DNA of 64,000 nucleotides, from positions 9,602,886 to 9,666,885 of the forward strand of contig NC_088789.1 in the NCBI RefSeq assembly GCF_949628265.1, in the 5' to 3' direction. This document shows positions 1-12,435 of this stretch, in pieces (the stretch's first letter is position 1; each line of letters opens with the position of its first letter). The notes under the pieces are model-generated. The model was not told the origin of the DNA, ran no database searches, and was given only the letters and a program-made list of their open reading frames with translations. The translations under genes and the position numbers were made by a program. Origin of the DNA: Cloeon dipterum. Lineage: Eukaryota > Arthropoda > Insecta > Ephemeroptera > Baetidae.

Positions 1-2480
1 GGATGGCGGGAAATGCATTAAAAACCAGCATGCTCACTTCAAATTGACGCCGGCTGGCGTTTTCGCCGCATTTTTGCTCCATAACTTGGTGCGATAGCGA
101 TCCTGAAATAAACCGCTCGTCGATGGAGCCGTCTGGAGCGTGTAATTATTGGAGAATCTAATTACATGCATGACGACGAGATGGATGGCGCGAGCCACTC
201 GAGCACGCGTCTCGCTTTGTTCTTTTCAGCGCCCGCTGGAGATTTCGTGTAAAAATTTATAAGAATTATGGCTCGATCAACGCACCGGTGGTTCTACGAA
301 AGACTAGACATATAAATCATATAGCGCCTTAAGTGTCGTTAAACTTAACGGCCAGTGTGAATTGCACCCAGCGACCGCGGCGGAAACAAATTGAAGGAGC
401 AAAATTTTGCTTTTCCGTGACTTAAGCTTAAAGAATAAGAGGGACAGAGAAAAATAGGTGTGTAGATCCGTTTGTTTGCTACATGCTTCTGTTATTGATT
501 ATCGTGCATAATTGGCTTTTTCTACGATTGGCATGCAAATCAATTTGCATTGCGACACGCAGAAACGTGCAGTAAACCGAAAAGGAATGCGATTAATCAG
601 CAAAGTTGTTGTCTTGTTATTGAAGTTGCCGTGCAACTTCATTATCCGCCTAACAATACGACTAATTACCCTTGAATCCCTGATTATAGCAATTCGCAAC
701 TCATCACAATTGTCATTTTTAAAATTAAAAACACTGCAAAATATATTAAAATAAATTAAAGAAATATTTTTGTAATTTATAAAATTTTTATAAACAAATA
801 TTATGGAAAATAGTTCGAGCTGTAAACTAATATGACGACTTACCCAACAGATATGGTTTGGCACTTTGGAAGCTGTATTATGTTGGCGGCAGTTTTTACA
901 ACACACAGCTCAAAAAGATATCTTTAGGACTGGCTGATTTCAAGGCACTAACAGTTAATTCCCCCTGATAAGCGCAAAATTTACAACTCTCTTGGCATCT
1001 TGGCTAGTTTTTTTATGGCGCCTCCACCGTCATTTCCAAAATTAAAGCGAATTCCCTTTTAAAGTTGTTCAAGATTTGTGCGTTTGCAACTTAAGTGTCG
1101 AATTTCTCCCTCAGAGGCAGACACACATGTTATCATTTACTCCTCCCTCCCCTAAAAGGCACGAGTAATTGAGACTAAAAAGAGCCTCTTGTTTGGTTCG
1201 CAGCACCGTAAAATGTAATTAGTGAAGGTGTCAAAGCTGCTGTATCTAAACATCCAAACTGCGTTTACCATTAGCAAATCCCGACGAGTCTAATGAAAAC
1301 AATGTTCTTTGCCAGAAACAAATGGAGTCGTGGGGATTTGTCGGAAGGGCCTTTAAACTAAAACCCAATATAAAGACTGATAACAACGACTGAACAGAAG
1401 AACTGATGTTAAATTCGAGCGCTTTCCAAACGAAACGCAATGAGCAAGAGAAAGAAGCCGCCGCCTCATTATACCAAACAAAGCAAATAAGTGAGCAGTG
1501 ATTCACCTGCGTGCGTATACGGGTTAAGATAAAATTCCTGTTTAGAGTGAGGCAATAGGATCAGCAAGTATGTAAGCCCCCATGTGTTCGAGCAATAACT
1601 CAAAACGCAGAAGATCGTAAAAGCAGGCGAGTAAGCAGTCTCTTCGCAGAGTTAAGAAATGATTTGTGTATATTATATGTTCAGAAGTCAGTGTTGCATA
1701 CTAAGTTTAACATTGCTATATCACAATTGATGGTGCTGATTGTGTGTGATTTGTGCTCAGGAGACGCTCAGTAGATTTTGTAACAAAACAGTGCTTTTTA
1801 ACTGTACAATTTATGTAAATTTCTCTTGTACTAACTTGAAATATTAATGGATCTTATGAAGCGAATACAACAGAGCTCTACGATTACAGCCAGACGGAAC
1901 TTTAATTTATATTAATTTACGTTTGCATCGTTTACTAAGTGCTGCTTGATGCGCAATTTTTTTAAGGCATACAATACGGTGAATGTAGAATTAATTTTAT
2001 TTCACTAATATATTCCTCCGTATTTTACCAGAATATCACCAGTCAAGAAACGAAACAAAAAAAATCGGAGGAGGAGTGGCGAGCATTAACTTAATCATTT
2101 ACACATCAGCGCTGGCGCAACGACAGTTGTGCCTTCAGTTAACACTATTATCTTATTTGCATCCTTCTTCATTTGCAAGGTCCACAAAATTATCTGTGTG
2201 ACCAGGATCATCAATTCTTGTGTATGATATCTTACTATCGAGAGGCTCCTTTTAGACAAACTAAAAGATATAGCGCAATTCCAATTGTCGCAAGCAAAAT
2301 CTAATATAAATCGTTAATTTCCTTGACTTATCAGGGCGAGCACTATATCTTTCCTAAAAATGTGCTCGTTACTCACTTGCATCTCGCAATAGATGCAATA
2401 AACCGAATGAACAGCGCCCATTCATCCATTATCGCGCTTGCACTCAAGAATTATTTGCCAAGGGCGTGTAAATTTTTGAC
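1..2480. other. Non-coding, AT-rich stretch
   Basis: I see no supported gene here. The open frames present (for example the minus-strand frame at 499-906 and the plus frame at 512-754) are AT-driven, lack recognisable domains and have no matching splice structure. I found no tRNA-like pair of internal promoter boxes and no clear repeat. Confidence 0.5.
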
Positions 2481-2504
2481 AATGCTGAGTAATATACAGA
2501 CCGT

Positions 2505-2760
2505 CCATGCTGACGTCAGATTGCCGCGGTGGCTGCTGTTGATAAGGCGATGCGTAAATCATGATTGCAGCCCTGTGGATTTACAGAAGGGCGCTATGTC
2601 CTGCGACAGTCACAGCGTCGTCACATTCAAATCTCTGTTCGTGCACTGCACCATCTGGAGCCGAACTGAGATGGCCACGGCCTCTAACGAAAATATAAAC
2701 CGAAGCTGCCAACTCAAGTGGGGGTGTGTTTTCAAGAAACAAGGCAGCACGTGTGTTGTC
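2505..2760. promoter_or_regulatory. Possible promoter/enhancer island (CRE, TATA-like, E-box)
   Basis: This patch is more GC-rich than its surroundings. It carries a perfect palindromic CRE (TGACGTCA, 2511-2518), a TATA-like AAATATAAAC (2691-2700) and a palindromic E-box CACGTG (2748-2753). The open frame running through it (2323-2793) has no recognisable protein features. I infer a regulatory island or an untranslated first exon. No downstream gene can be tied to it from sequence alone. Confidence 0.22.
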
Positions 2761-4571
2761 TGCTCAAAGCAGTCGAGAGCAGTGCGTGTGTGAGAAGTGC
2801 AGTTCATTTTTTACTGTGATTCAAGGGGGATTATTTTTAGCGTTTGCTAATTTCATGCTGAATAAACGCATTATCGCGAAGGCCTAGGAATTCGCTAGGA
2901 AGGGGCGCGTCGGGCGGGGCTCTGTTTTGATAATGGATTAATGAGAGCATGGCGAAAACTGACGTCGATCGTTGATAAAATGCATGTTCGAAAAGGATAT
3001 AATAGCATTCAAATTTAATTAGTGGAACGACAGTGCCTTGTGCATGGCTCTGTGGTGATTCTCACCACTTCTCTAGACATTTTCAGACGTTTCTCAAATA
3101 AGTTCCAGAATATTCGATTCAGATTAACTCTTTCCAAATCAAATATTATTCTAATTAAGAAAAAATAATACATTACCTTCCAACAAAATTAATGTAAAAT
3201 AATTTGTTATAAATTATAATAATAAAGATAGACTCAATTTCATTCCAAACAATTGTGCAGAGCAATAAATATCATTAAAATAAATTCCAAAAGTCATGAC
3301 ATGAAGTACAAACACTGCGGATTTCAAGACCTCTTCTTGTTGATTTTGTATTCAAAATTAAGTAAGTATAATAACTTGAGGTCCTCGTCTCTCATTCAAC
3401 CGACACCTACTCCTAGAGCTCCATGAGGTTGTAAAATATGCAAATTTCGGCAAAAATATGATTTTACGCGAAGGCGTATCTATAATTATTGCGCTTTATT
3501 GTTTCATACAAATTAAATTTTCTGCGGAGTATTGCTGTCATAAAATTGCGTGAAGGTGTTTGCGGCGAATTCTAGTATAAGATAACAGATATTAATAACG
3601 CCAGAATTTTTAAACATTATTCAATTTTTGTTTAAACTCATCCAACACACGGTACCTCAAGTAAAACGAAAGGTTCTCTAAAGGAACTGCCAAATCAATC
3701 AAGTCACAGAACGGTAAAAAGATAGCGAAAATTCAGCCATAATGTATCAATCACGTCATCTCCATTTTGATTCTCTTGAAACGCGAATCCTGTTCTTGAA
3801 TAAGGAACCACATTATTCCCTCAGCCGACAAATAAATCCCCTTGCCGTAAAGCGCCAAAGCTTGTTTTACAGTAGACATTCGGGGAATTCGAACACTTTT
3901 GGTACACTGATATTCTGTGGTCCTCGTCATAAAAGCCAAGCATCGCGAGTTGAATATCCTGCGAGCGCCTTTCTCTCTCAACAGCCGCGTCGCTCTTTCT
4001 GTGATAGTTTATGACTTTTTATTATTAAAAGACAAGAGGACTTTGTTTGTTTTAAAGACAGCGGAATCTTTTCTAAAAATATCACATAAAGCAGAGCGCT
4101 GTTTGCTTTTCTTGAGACAACGTTGGCTTAAACAAATTACTTCCACCATTAAATCACTCAGCATGTCATAAAAGCAGGAAAAAAAGAAAACTCATATGGA
4201 AACTCCAGCAAATTTAAGGTGTCAGAACTAGATGTGTAAGTGTAAAATGTGTCTATGATTGTGGTACTATGTGACCTTGACTTAAGCATTCCAATTAAAG
4301 TTGAAGTCTACGAGCTGGTATATTATGATTGGAAAATGACGTTACCAATTTAAACCAGCAGCTTAAGTAGCACTACTACCTTAAAAGCAAGAAAAATTTT
4401 GAGATTGAAGTAAGCTTTTCCGAAAAAAGCCGATAAAGGCAGCAAACGGTAGTCCACGACTCTAATGTGTCGCACAACTTACAGAGGAAAATTATGAGTG
4501 TTCATAGAGTTAAATTAAAATAGTCCAGGAACCGAATTGATAGGCGAGGTGCTCGTATGCTATAAGTTGCC
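2761..4571. other. Non-coding stretch
   Basis: AT-rich DNA with scattered short open frames (such as those around 3742-4171) that overlap on both strands and show no domain, signal peptide or splice support. Nothing else is visible. Confidence 0.45.
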
Positions 4572-4673
4572 ATGGTGCGGCGTGCTGTGATGATGGAAAT
4601 TCCTCACGAGATGCGGAGCGGCGCGCAGCCTCCACAAGGCAGCCGGCCGGCCGCCCCACCGACCGCCGGCAGA
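4572..4673 (+). CDS. Candidate isolated first coding exon (unknown gene)
   Basis: A sharply GC-rich patch inside AT-rich DNA starts with an ATG in good context (TTGCCATGG) and reads 34 codons rich in Arg, Pro, Ala and Gly. It ends in phase 0 exactly at a consensus donor (AGA|GTGAGC at 4674). Read unspliced, the frame stops a few codons later. The composition contrast, the ATG and the in-phase donor are what the sequence shows. That it is the first exon of a gene with distant exons is inference. I could not find a convincing second exon, and the family is not recognised. It could instead be a CpG-rich regulatory element. Confidence 0.25.
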
Positions 4674-7620
4674 GTGAGCCACGCTGCTTTTTGATAAAAT
4701 AGCCTGCGGCAAGTTACAGGGTCAGTTACTGCCGTGCCGCTCGGTCCACTGTTTTAAGGATCAGAGGAGTCGGATGCTGGATAGAGGATCTGAACGAGGG
4801 CCCCAACCCGGCTCAAGGTTACGAGCAAGCGTTTCACTCACGAGATTGGCGCCAAATTTCGATACACTTTGCCGCGTGCATCGCACACGAGCAATTCTTT
4901 GGATTCTGTTTGCTTGGTCGCAAGCTGACTAAACAACCACAAAATCAGTGCGATTTTTTTATGTGAGATGAGTCAATTATAGAATTCGAAACAAATAACT
5001 CAAGAAGCTGGGCCGTCATATATTTACTGATAACATTGTTTTAACTCGATTCAATAGTTTATAAAAAAATATTTGAACTCAAGATTAAGTTATCCTTGCG
5101 TAATATCTGAATATTTAACGCTATATACATATTTTATATTAGCGTATAAGACCAAATTAACTAAAAAAAATGTAACCCTACGCAATGGAGCTACACTATT
5201 TGTGGCGCAATTTTTTCCACAGTTCATACTCAAGAGAAACCAACAGCCAACCGTCTTAGTAGAACTGGAAAGGTTTCAGTACATACTCACCGAGCACGGA
5301 TAATACCTTCACAACGAGACGCGTGGACATACAACCATTCATGCTTCACGAAACTTCCTTAATTGCAATTCAATTAAGGCAGCACAACAGTCAACGGTGG
5401 AGAAAAATGAAACAATGCAGCACTGCAGTAGTCTCTCAATGTGGGTTGTAAGAAATTAAGAGCCAACAATTTAAGAATGCATGACAACAATAACTAAATT
5501 TCAGATGTGAAGAGAGTGAATCTAAATATTCAAGAAGATTTTTAAGTGGATACGGATTCATCCCCTGCTAAAGGTATCGCGCAGAGCGAATGACTTAAAT
5601 ATGAATTGTACCGTGTTTTTAAAACAATACCTTTATTAATAAAGTTAATTTTTACTTTCTCTTTTTGACATTTGTGTTTTGAAATCATAATTCCTCATCA
5701 AGTCACATTATTTTAATTTTAGTAAACATTGCTTTTTGGCAGAATTATTTTGTGTCTAAGTTTTAAAAACCTGCAATATACATACATGCAAGCAAACCTA
5801 AAGGAGAGTAAAAGTGTTCAACTAATGCGAAAGTTTTTTAGAATTAGAAATTTCTTGCATCTTGTAGCAATGCAATGAGCGCACTTGCAGCTTTGTAATT
5901 GAAATTTTTTTAATAAAACTTTCTAGTTGTACTACTTCTTATCTAGCCTTGAAATGTAAAAATATTATTTATGAAGTGAAAAAACCTTGGAAAGTTAAGT
6001 GCAGGAGATGAGTTGCGAGGAAAGTTCGGCCATTAAAATCACCGTTGCCGCCCGCCTTTCGATTATAGTCTCATAATTAGCACAATAAAAATTCGGCATC
6101 TCTTGACAATTACGGATCCAATTAAGATGGCTTTTCCGACAGAACAGCGGCAATAAAGGATGATATGAAGTGGTCGGAACGGAATTAATTAAAACCGGCG
6201 CTTCGACCGCACACGCAATTTTCCGGGACTGGAATTCTTCTCTGCCCCGGTGCTAGCTGGCTGGGTACGTCGTTATGATTATTATTGTGATTACGCCTGC
6301 TGCATAATTTGATTTGCGCGCACAACAATCTGCTGTAACGGACGGCAGACGGTGAAAAATTAGCGTAAAAATGGAATTGTAATGCTCACAGGCGGCAGTC
6401 AAGAACAACGAACTCAGATTCGGTCGCTTTTTGTCTTGCAACGTCAGATTTCCCTCGACGAACGTTTCCTACGATGCATTACACTGATGTTCAGACATTA
6501 TTGCAGTTCACAGAACTGATGATTTTGGCAGTTCGATGAGTTTGAAAGAAAGCAGCTCAAAATTTTAAAAAAGCAGTTTAGTTGTGTCACAGTCGTGTTT
6601 TTATTGAAACAAATACCACCTAAAATGCTGTTTTGCAAATTGATGCATAGAGCTGCCACGTCGATTGAATGCAAAATTTGCAATATGTTTCATATTAAAT
6701 ACAAATTTTGTATTGATTGTGCTATTTGAAAGCGTTACATGGCCATAATTGAAGTTGGAAAATATTGATGAATATAAAAAATGAGGCAATGAATATTGAA
6801 AATCGATTTATTTTCAGATTTTAAACTCAGAAATCTCGGCAAATTTGTTTTATAAATCAGGATGGGCAGCAGAGGGGATTACGCATAAATATTTTAGTAT
6901 AAACATAAATATTAACTATGTTTGTATAGACAGGAAAACTTGATGAGTATATTAAACAATGAGTACGAGAAAAAAGTATTTTGTAGACTTTTAAATAATT
7001 GTGATTAATAATTGACCTGGTGCATTGCTTAATTGTATACAATGATATATCATCTACCAGCTTACGACTATTCTGTTAAAAGCAATAGGAAGTAAGTAGA
7101 AGAAACTATGAAACGTCCAAAGACAGAAAAAAACATGAATTTCTTCTGTGCATCAGCCTTTGAAGTTATTTAAAAATAAATTTGCGATAAAAAATTACAA
7201 AATTAATTAAATGTTTTGAAATGATTGAGTGAAACAAACAGTACACAACTACAATATTTCAAAATCAAATTTGCAAGTTAGAAAAGCTATTGCAGGCAGA
7301 ATTATGCACTAAGTTTACTTTTTTAAACAACTATAAGTTTTCAAATTTTACAAGGGTTTTAAAAACAATTCTGTTCTCAATCTCGAAAATTTTCAGCTAC
7401 ACAGACTTAAATTTTAATGCCAGAATATGATAAGTTGGTGTACTTTTCATGACTATTTTTCATTCAAAGAGTTGATCTTCAAATTCTAAGTGAATGAAAT
7501 TCCTCGATTTGCACCAGTTAAAGTCGCTTCATGCAAATTAAATCACAGCGACGAAATCGTGGAATTAGCATAATTTTAACATAAATCAAAGCTGAGCGTG
7601 AGAAAAAAGACTGTTATGTT
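4674..7620. other. Non-coding stretch
   Basis: Mostly AT-rich DNA with no supported gene. Short open frames (5073-5303, several minus-strand frames at 6253-7042) are low-complexity AT-rich translations. No RNA gene or repeat stands out. Confidence 0.45.
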
Positions 7621-7693
7621 TTGATCCAACGGTCAGATTACAACCCTGCTGTTTGCCGCGAACCGCCCTGCCCTCGACGGAGCAACCTGACAG

Positions 7694-7789
7694 GTGGGGA
7701 CCAAGTGCGGGTCACACGTAGAGACCCGCTCGGGGCCGCTGGCCGGCCCCTGGGGGCCCGTCGACGGCCACGAACTCACTTTAGTTTGC
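7694..7789 (+). CDS. Candidate isolated Ig-like exon or remnant
   Basis: A GC-rich island follows an acceptor (CTGACAG at 7687-7693). In the frame starting at 7694 it encodes a segment ending GPLAGPWGPVDGHELTLVC. This resembles the A'-to-B strand part of Ig domains in insect Sidestep-like cell-surface proteins, where a GP...EG...L.C pattern is usual. A stop (TAG at 7802) follows, and the only possible donor nearby (TGC|GTGTTA) is weak. It may therefore be a decayed exon, and another frame through the same island is also open. The Ig assignment is my inference from a short motif. Confidence 0.18.
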
Positions 7790-8977
7790 GTGTTATTCAA
7801 TTAGCCAGCGTCGTAATTGGATTAAAGGCGGCGAATGCCAGCCATACACACCCCTTAGGGGCATCGCCGCGTAAAAGGGGTGAAACTGAAGGACAACACT
7901 CACCGACAAGGTGGCCATGCTTTTGGTACGTCTACCGGAGACGAAGCCGATCGGCTGATTCACTTGACTTGTAATCCTAAGCGATGTTTTATTCTCGATC
8001 AAACTAACGATGAATCAAGCCACAAATATATTATCCACATCACCGTTCGCTCTGTCCAAGAAAGAAGCAACAAGTGTGCGGTGTGCCGCCAGAAGAGACA
8101 TCTCGTGTCAAAAATCTTAACCGGATTTGGGCGGAGCCGCACCTTGTCTTTGTTTCCTTTACCTGTCCGTTAGAGGCGCTACAGTTCTTGCCTTATTTGA
8201 AAAATTTATTTTCCTGCAGACAGATGGTGCGAAGTTCATGTTCTGATTTTTTAACCGGTTGTTAAGAGAAAACCCTAGGCTGAAAATAATCTATTGGGAA
8301 AGAATCAAGAACTAAAAATTTATAATCCTATTTAATTATTCCAAATGTACACGTCAAGTAAATTCTGCGACTAATTTTCTTTTATTTTGATGCATGTTTA
8401 ATGGTTATTATCACCGCCTACCGGTTTTAAATTATTTGCTGATCCCTGACAAACGAACAACGGCATGCGCTGCTGGTTGCGGCTTAACATGCTCCTTTAT
8501 TCGCTTGAGCCTTAACAACATCCAGAAAATTCGGGAAACTTCTTAGAAACTAGCGATTTCCTCTGCTCTCTGAGATCACTCAGTCATCGTAAGTCGCGTG
8601 GTAAGTTCATTGGCGATTGTATTTTTCGCATCAATTAGCCGTGAGAAATTGCACACACTTTTTTGGATCATTTAAAAACTTCATATGACCAGGGAGAGTA
8701 CTTTCATAGGGTCAAAATAATGTAGATAGACACGGATGGAACATGGATGGAACTCGTGTACTATTGTGCTTGTTTACGTTCATACATAAACTTTCTAATG
8801 TGTGTAGATTTTTTTAAATCCGTTTTGAAATTTGCAGCATGAAATCTTATTCTATTTATTTTTTTATAAAAATATAAAATTTGATTTCATTCAAAATACT
8901 GCGGTCTTAAAAAATGAAATCGTCGAAATTTTTGCATCTTTTTAATGTATGATATGTATGTAGATTAATGTAAAATT

Positions 8978-9121
8978 GTCCTGGTCCCGGTCAAATCGCG
9001 CAACTCTCAACAACCAAACGCGATTTTCCTTGTTGCATTAAAAGGGCAACAATCAATTCGAAATCGAGAGTGAAAATTTGGGTGTTTGTTGAAAGTTGCG
9101 CAATTTTACTGGGACCAGGAC
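8978..9121. repeat. Foldback/MITE-like element with about 40-bp inverted arms
   Basis: The left arm begins GTCCTGGTCCCGG (8978) and the right arm ends GGGACCAGGAC (9121). The arms pair imperfectly over about 40 bases. An inner stem (TTGTTGC ... GCAACAA around 9030-9052) continues the palindrome, so almost the whole 144 bp can fold on itself. It ends 155 bp upstream of the AHA1 start codon. I see no coding capacity and no clear target-site duplication. A small non-autonomous foldback or MITE is the simplest reading. A transcribed hairpin is the alternative. Confidence 0.6.
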
Positions 9122-9276
9122 GAAATATTGAAAATATATTATATGCAATAAGCATTAGATTCACAATTTTACCTTGAGGAAATTTACCTGTACAACTTAC
9201 TATACTGGAAAATTGATTTTATTAGGTTGACCTTTGTGCCTGTTCCTTCCCACATAGCTGAAAAGTTTTGCCCAAC

Positions 9277-11602
9277 ATGGCCAAGTGGGGCGAAGGCGAT
9301 CCACGGTGGATTGTTGAGGAAAGACCAGACGCTACCAATGTTAACAACTGGCACTGGTAAGCATTGATTTTGATAAGCCTAGCCTGGCCGTTTCATCAAT
9401 TTGTTATTCAATAGGTCTGAGAAAAATGCCAACCGTTGGTCTCAGAGCAAACTGCAGGACTTGCTCAACGGCTTGACTGTTGAGGGAGAAAAGGGTTAGT
9501 ATCAAATTAGTATGGGGGGCTCACACTTTCCGCTCACTCACACTTCTCGCTCTGATGGGAAGATTCAATGTTAATCCCTATCCTAGCGAGAAGTGTGAGT
9601 TGGGCGAAAATGGTGAGTCTGCCATACATCATTTCAAGTAATATTATTTGTTCGCATTATTAATTTCATCAATCATCAAACAGGCACAGCCAAAATCAAA
9701 GAAGTGAACAAGTGTGAAGGGGAAGCTGTTGTCAACAATAGAAAGGGGAAACTCATATTTTTCTACGACTGGCAGCTGGAATTAAAATGGGAAGGCCAAT
9801 GTGACAAAGATTCAAAACTCAAATGCAAAGGAAAGATTACTATCCCAAACCTGAGCGAGGAGAACGGAATTGAAGATATTGATGTATTTTCAGTTCAGCC
9901 TTTTCTTTCTTTCCTTTTAATTGACCTTCATTTTATAGGTCGAGCCAACTGTGGAGGAAAGCACAGACTTTGCATACAACATGAAACAACTTATGTTCAA
10001 TGAGGGCAAAAAGCTCATACGAGAAAAGATAACTGAATACATCAGTGCCCTGAAAGAAGGTATATACTCATTTATTTCTAGTTGAAAATTTCTCACGTGT
10101 TTTATTTAGAATATTCAAAAGGTCTGATCTTACCGAAGAAAGATGAAAATGAAGTCAAAGTTGTAAAACCTGCAGCGGCGCCTGTGAAGCTCACTACTCG
10201 CAATCAGGTACTAAATGTGGATCATAGGTCACAAATAAATTTGCTTCATTGTGGCGTATTTGTAGCTTGCTGGTGCTGTGAAGAACATGAACATAGACAC
10301 ATCTTCATTCGAGTCTCGCCAAAGTCTATTCTGTCCAATCAATGAAGCTTACAAATGCTTCACCGATCAAAGAGTAAGCTGTGTTTCTCTAATTTGGTGA
10401 ACATTGTAACCTCAGATTTTCCCCTAGATGCTAGAAGCTTTCACAAGAGGACCTGTGAAGCTTGAGGCAGCTCCCAAGGGTAAATTTGAACTCTTTGGTG
10501 GCAACATATTTGGGGAGTTTATCGAATTGGTGAGCTTATAATCTAATGATTTGTTTTCAAACGGTTAACTTGTTTTACTAGGAGGAAAACATTAAAGTGA
10601 AGCAATATTGGCAAAATAAGGCTTGGCCAAGTGGAGCTAGATCAATTGTAGAGCTGACATTTGACGAGGAGCCTGAGGGCACCACTATCATCCTCAAGCA
10701 CAGTGGCATTCCAAGCAGGTAACTGGCCCTATTTCTTATAAGGGAATTTATAAATACATTTAGTGTTCATTCATTTAGATTTTTAGTATGTAGACTCCCT
10801 TTTGACAAACAAATAAATTGATGGGTCATTTTTTTACTTTGCCAAATTTAATACTAGGCGATTTAATCACAGAGGTGACTTCGAGCGTCTCTAACATTAA
10901 ATTTTTTAATAACTATTAATATTTTACACATATTCTTAAAGCTGATAAAATTTGTAAGGTTTTTCACAATTCATTATATTGGAATTTGAAAATATATTAA
11001 AATAAATCCAATGTTGATTTTTAATTTAGTAATTATTTATACATATTTCCAAACTTGGATTTAGTGCCAAAATATTGTTTCTTAACTGTTAAATAGTTGT
11101 TACAATTGCTTTTAAAATTTAATTCTTGTAGAGCATCTATATAATAATAATTGGTCCAATGAATACAAAATCAAATTCAGGATATTGTCAGAAAAATTAA
11201 ATATCGACTGATTCGTCTCATCAAGGATAGTCAGCGTCAGCATACCAAATAATATTCTGACTGGATAACATTATTTTCCACTGTTATAAATTGAAAAGGG
11301 GAGTCCCTACAAAGCGCCATACTAATTTTCAGCTTTGTTACTCTGAAATGATGCAAGATTGAAAATTATTATTACTATAATTGGTTATTTTCTTCTATTT
11401 TTTTGTAAGTCTACATTTTTGAGGCATAAAATTGCATGTTAAAGTGGAACGTACCAAGGGTTCCCTTATTAGTTAACTATTATCTAAATTCCTTGTTCCT
11501 TGCAGTGAGCTAGAAGCAACGAAGCAGGGATGGGATCAATACTACTGGAACCCCATCAAGGTCACATTCGGATTTGGTTCTTTCCTAACAGACGTTCTGT
11601 GA
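9277..11602 (+). CDS. AHSA1: Activator of Hsp90 ATPase (AHA1), 9 exons
   Basis: AHA1 is a cytosolic co-chaperone that binds Hsp90 and speeds its ATPase cycle. Exons: 9277-9356, 9415-9494, 9684-9883, 9939-10059, 10110-10207, 10266-10373, 10428-10529, 10582-10718, 11506-11602. They join in frame with GT..AG introns to 340 aa, close to the vertebrate protein (338). The start MAKWGEGDPRWIVEER and the NVNNWHW motif (about residues 21-27) are hallmarks. The N-terminal Hsp90-binding domain runs to about residue 160. A charged Lys/Ala/Pro linker follows, then the C-terminal AHSA1 (START-like) domain from about residue 205, ending with a GWDQYYWNPIK motif like the family's GWQRYYFEGIK. Introns are 50-190 bp except the last (787 bp). 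A poly(A) signal lies at 11943. No canonical heat-shock element was seen between the start and the upstream hairpin element. Confidence 0.96.
9510..9626. repeat. Imperfect palindrome in AHA1 intron 2
   Basis: Left and right arms of about 40 bases pair across a short centre. CTCACACTTCTCGCT-like sequence at about 9533-9550 is opposed by AGCGAGAAGTGTGAG at about 9585-9599. The outermost bases GTATGG and CCATAC also pair. The element fills most of the 189-bp intron and has no coding content. It differs in sequence from the hairpin at 8978-9121, so it would be a second small foldback element. Confidence 0.5.
10719..11505. other. AHA1 intron 8 (787 bp), possible terminal inverted repeats
   Basis: This intron is much longer than the gene's other introns. 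Near 10791 a GTAGACTCCCTTTT-like sequence is matched by its imperfect reverse complement near 11293-11311. That would fit an old AT-rich transposon insertion of about 520 bp. The match is short and interrupted, so this is a weak call. Confidence 0.2.
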
Positions 11603-11942
11603 TTTTGCAGGAATCCAGAAAAAGAAAAGTGAATTAATTGAAATTCAATTCATCAAGTATTTATTCTCCAGCTGCATCATAATATGTTTGCTATGCAGAT
11701 TTTGTACAATTACCAACTTGTAGAAAAGCACAGTTTATTTGCATGTGAAATGTCATTGTTTCTAAAAGTTGAGAAGGACAACAAAAAATGTACTTTTGGC
11801 AAAATGGTTACACACACTTGACCTGGAAATTTTTGTTTCGGTGCAATTTAAGTCTCAATGAAATGTTGGAGTCTTTTTCGATACTAATTAATTGTTTCAA
11901 AAGCCGTGTATTTCTATTGTCATTTTGTTCCATTATTGAACC

Positions 11943-11948
11943 AATAAA
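11943..11948 (+). terminator. Poly(A) signal of AHA1
   Basis: AATAAA lies 341 bp after the AHA1 stop codon, before the next gene on the same strand. Confidence 0.55.
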
Positions 11949-12435
11949 TTAAGAGTTTAAGACTAAAAAATTAAACTGTCTAGTCATTGATAATTGTGCT
12001 TTAAATGTTCCTTAAGCTAATTTTGCGACTGCGACCCGGCTGGCTAAATAAATCTGTTAAAATTAACAAACGTATTAATTGATTTTAGAAACGTCCAGAA
12101 ACAAAAAGCAGCATAATCTCGTAACTTCATTAATAAAAAAATCATCTTCCGTTCGCCCTTTATGTTCCTGGGGTGTATCGTTCATCGATTTTTCGTTTCA
12201 AATTCATGATGGCAAAGAGAGCTTTAGTAATATTTTAGTGAACAGCAAGGAAAGTCACGTGCAGCGGAAATGGCTTTGCGAGTAGCACAGTTTGTAGTGA
12301 GGAGAGACGCAGCAGGTAGACCCTGCCTCACAGTTTTGCTTTTCCGGTGAACTTTCCGCCATTGCGCTTCTGTCACTATTTAACACTTGATACTTTTTGA
12401 AAAATTTGGAAATATTGCCTTTATGGTACATCAAA

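Noticed and set aside
499-906. 135-codon minus-strand frame
   Set aside because: AT-rich, low-information translation, mirrored by a plus frame. Nothing recognised.
2323-2793. 156-codon plus-strand open frame
   Set aside because: No ATG at its start, no recognisable domain, no splice support. It overlaps a probable regulatory island.
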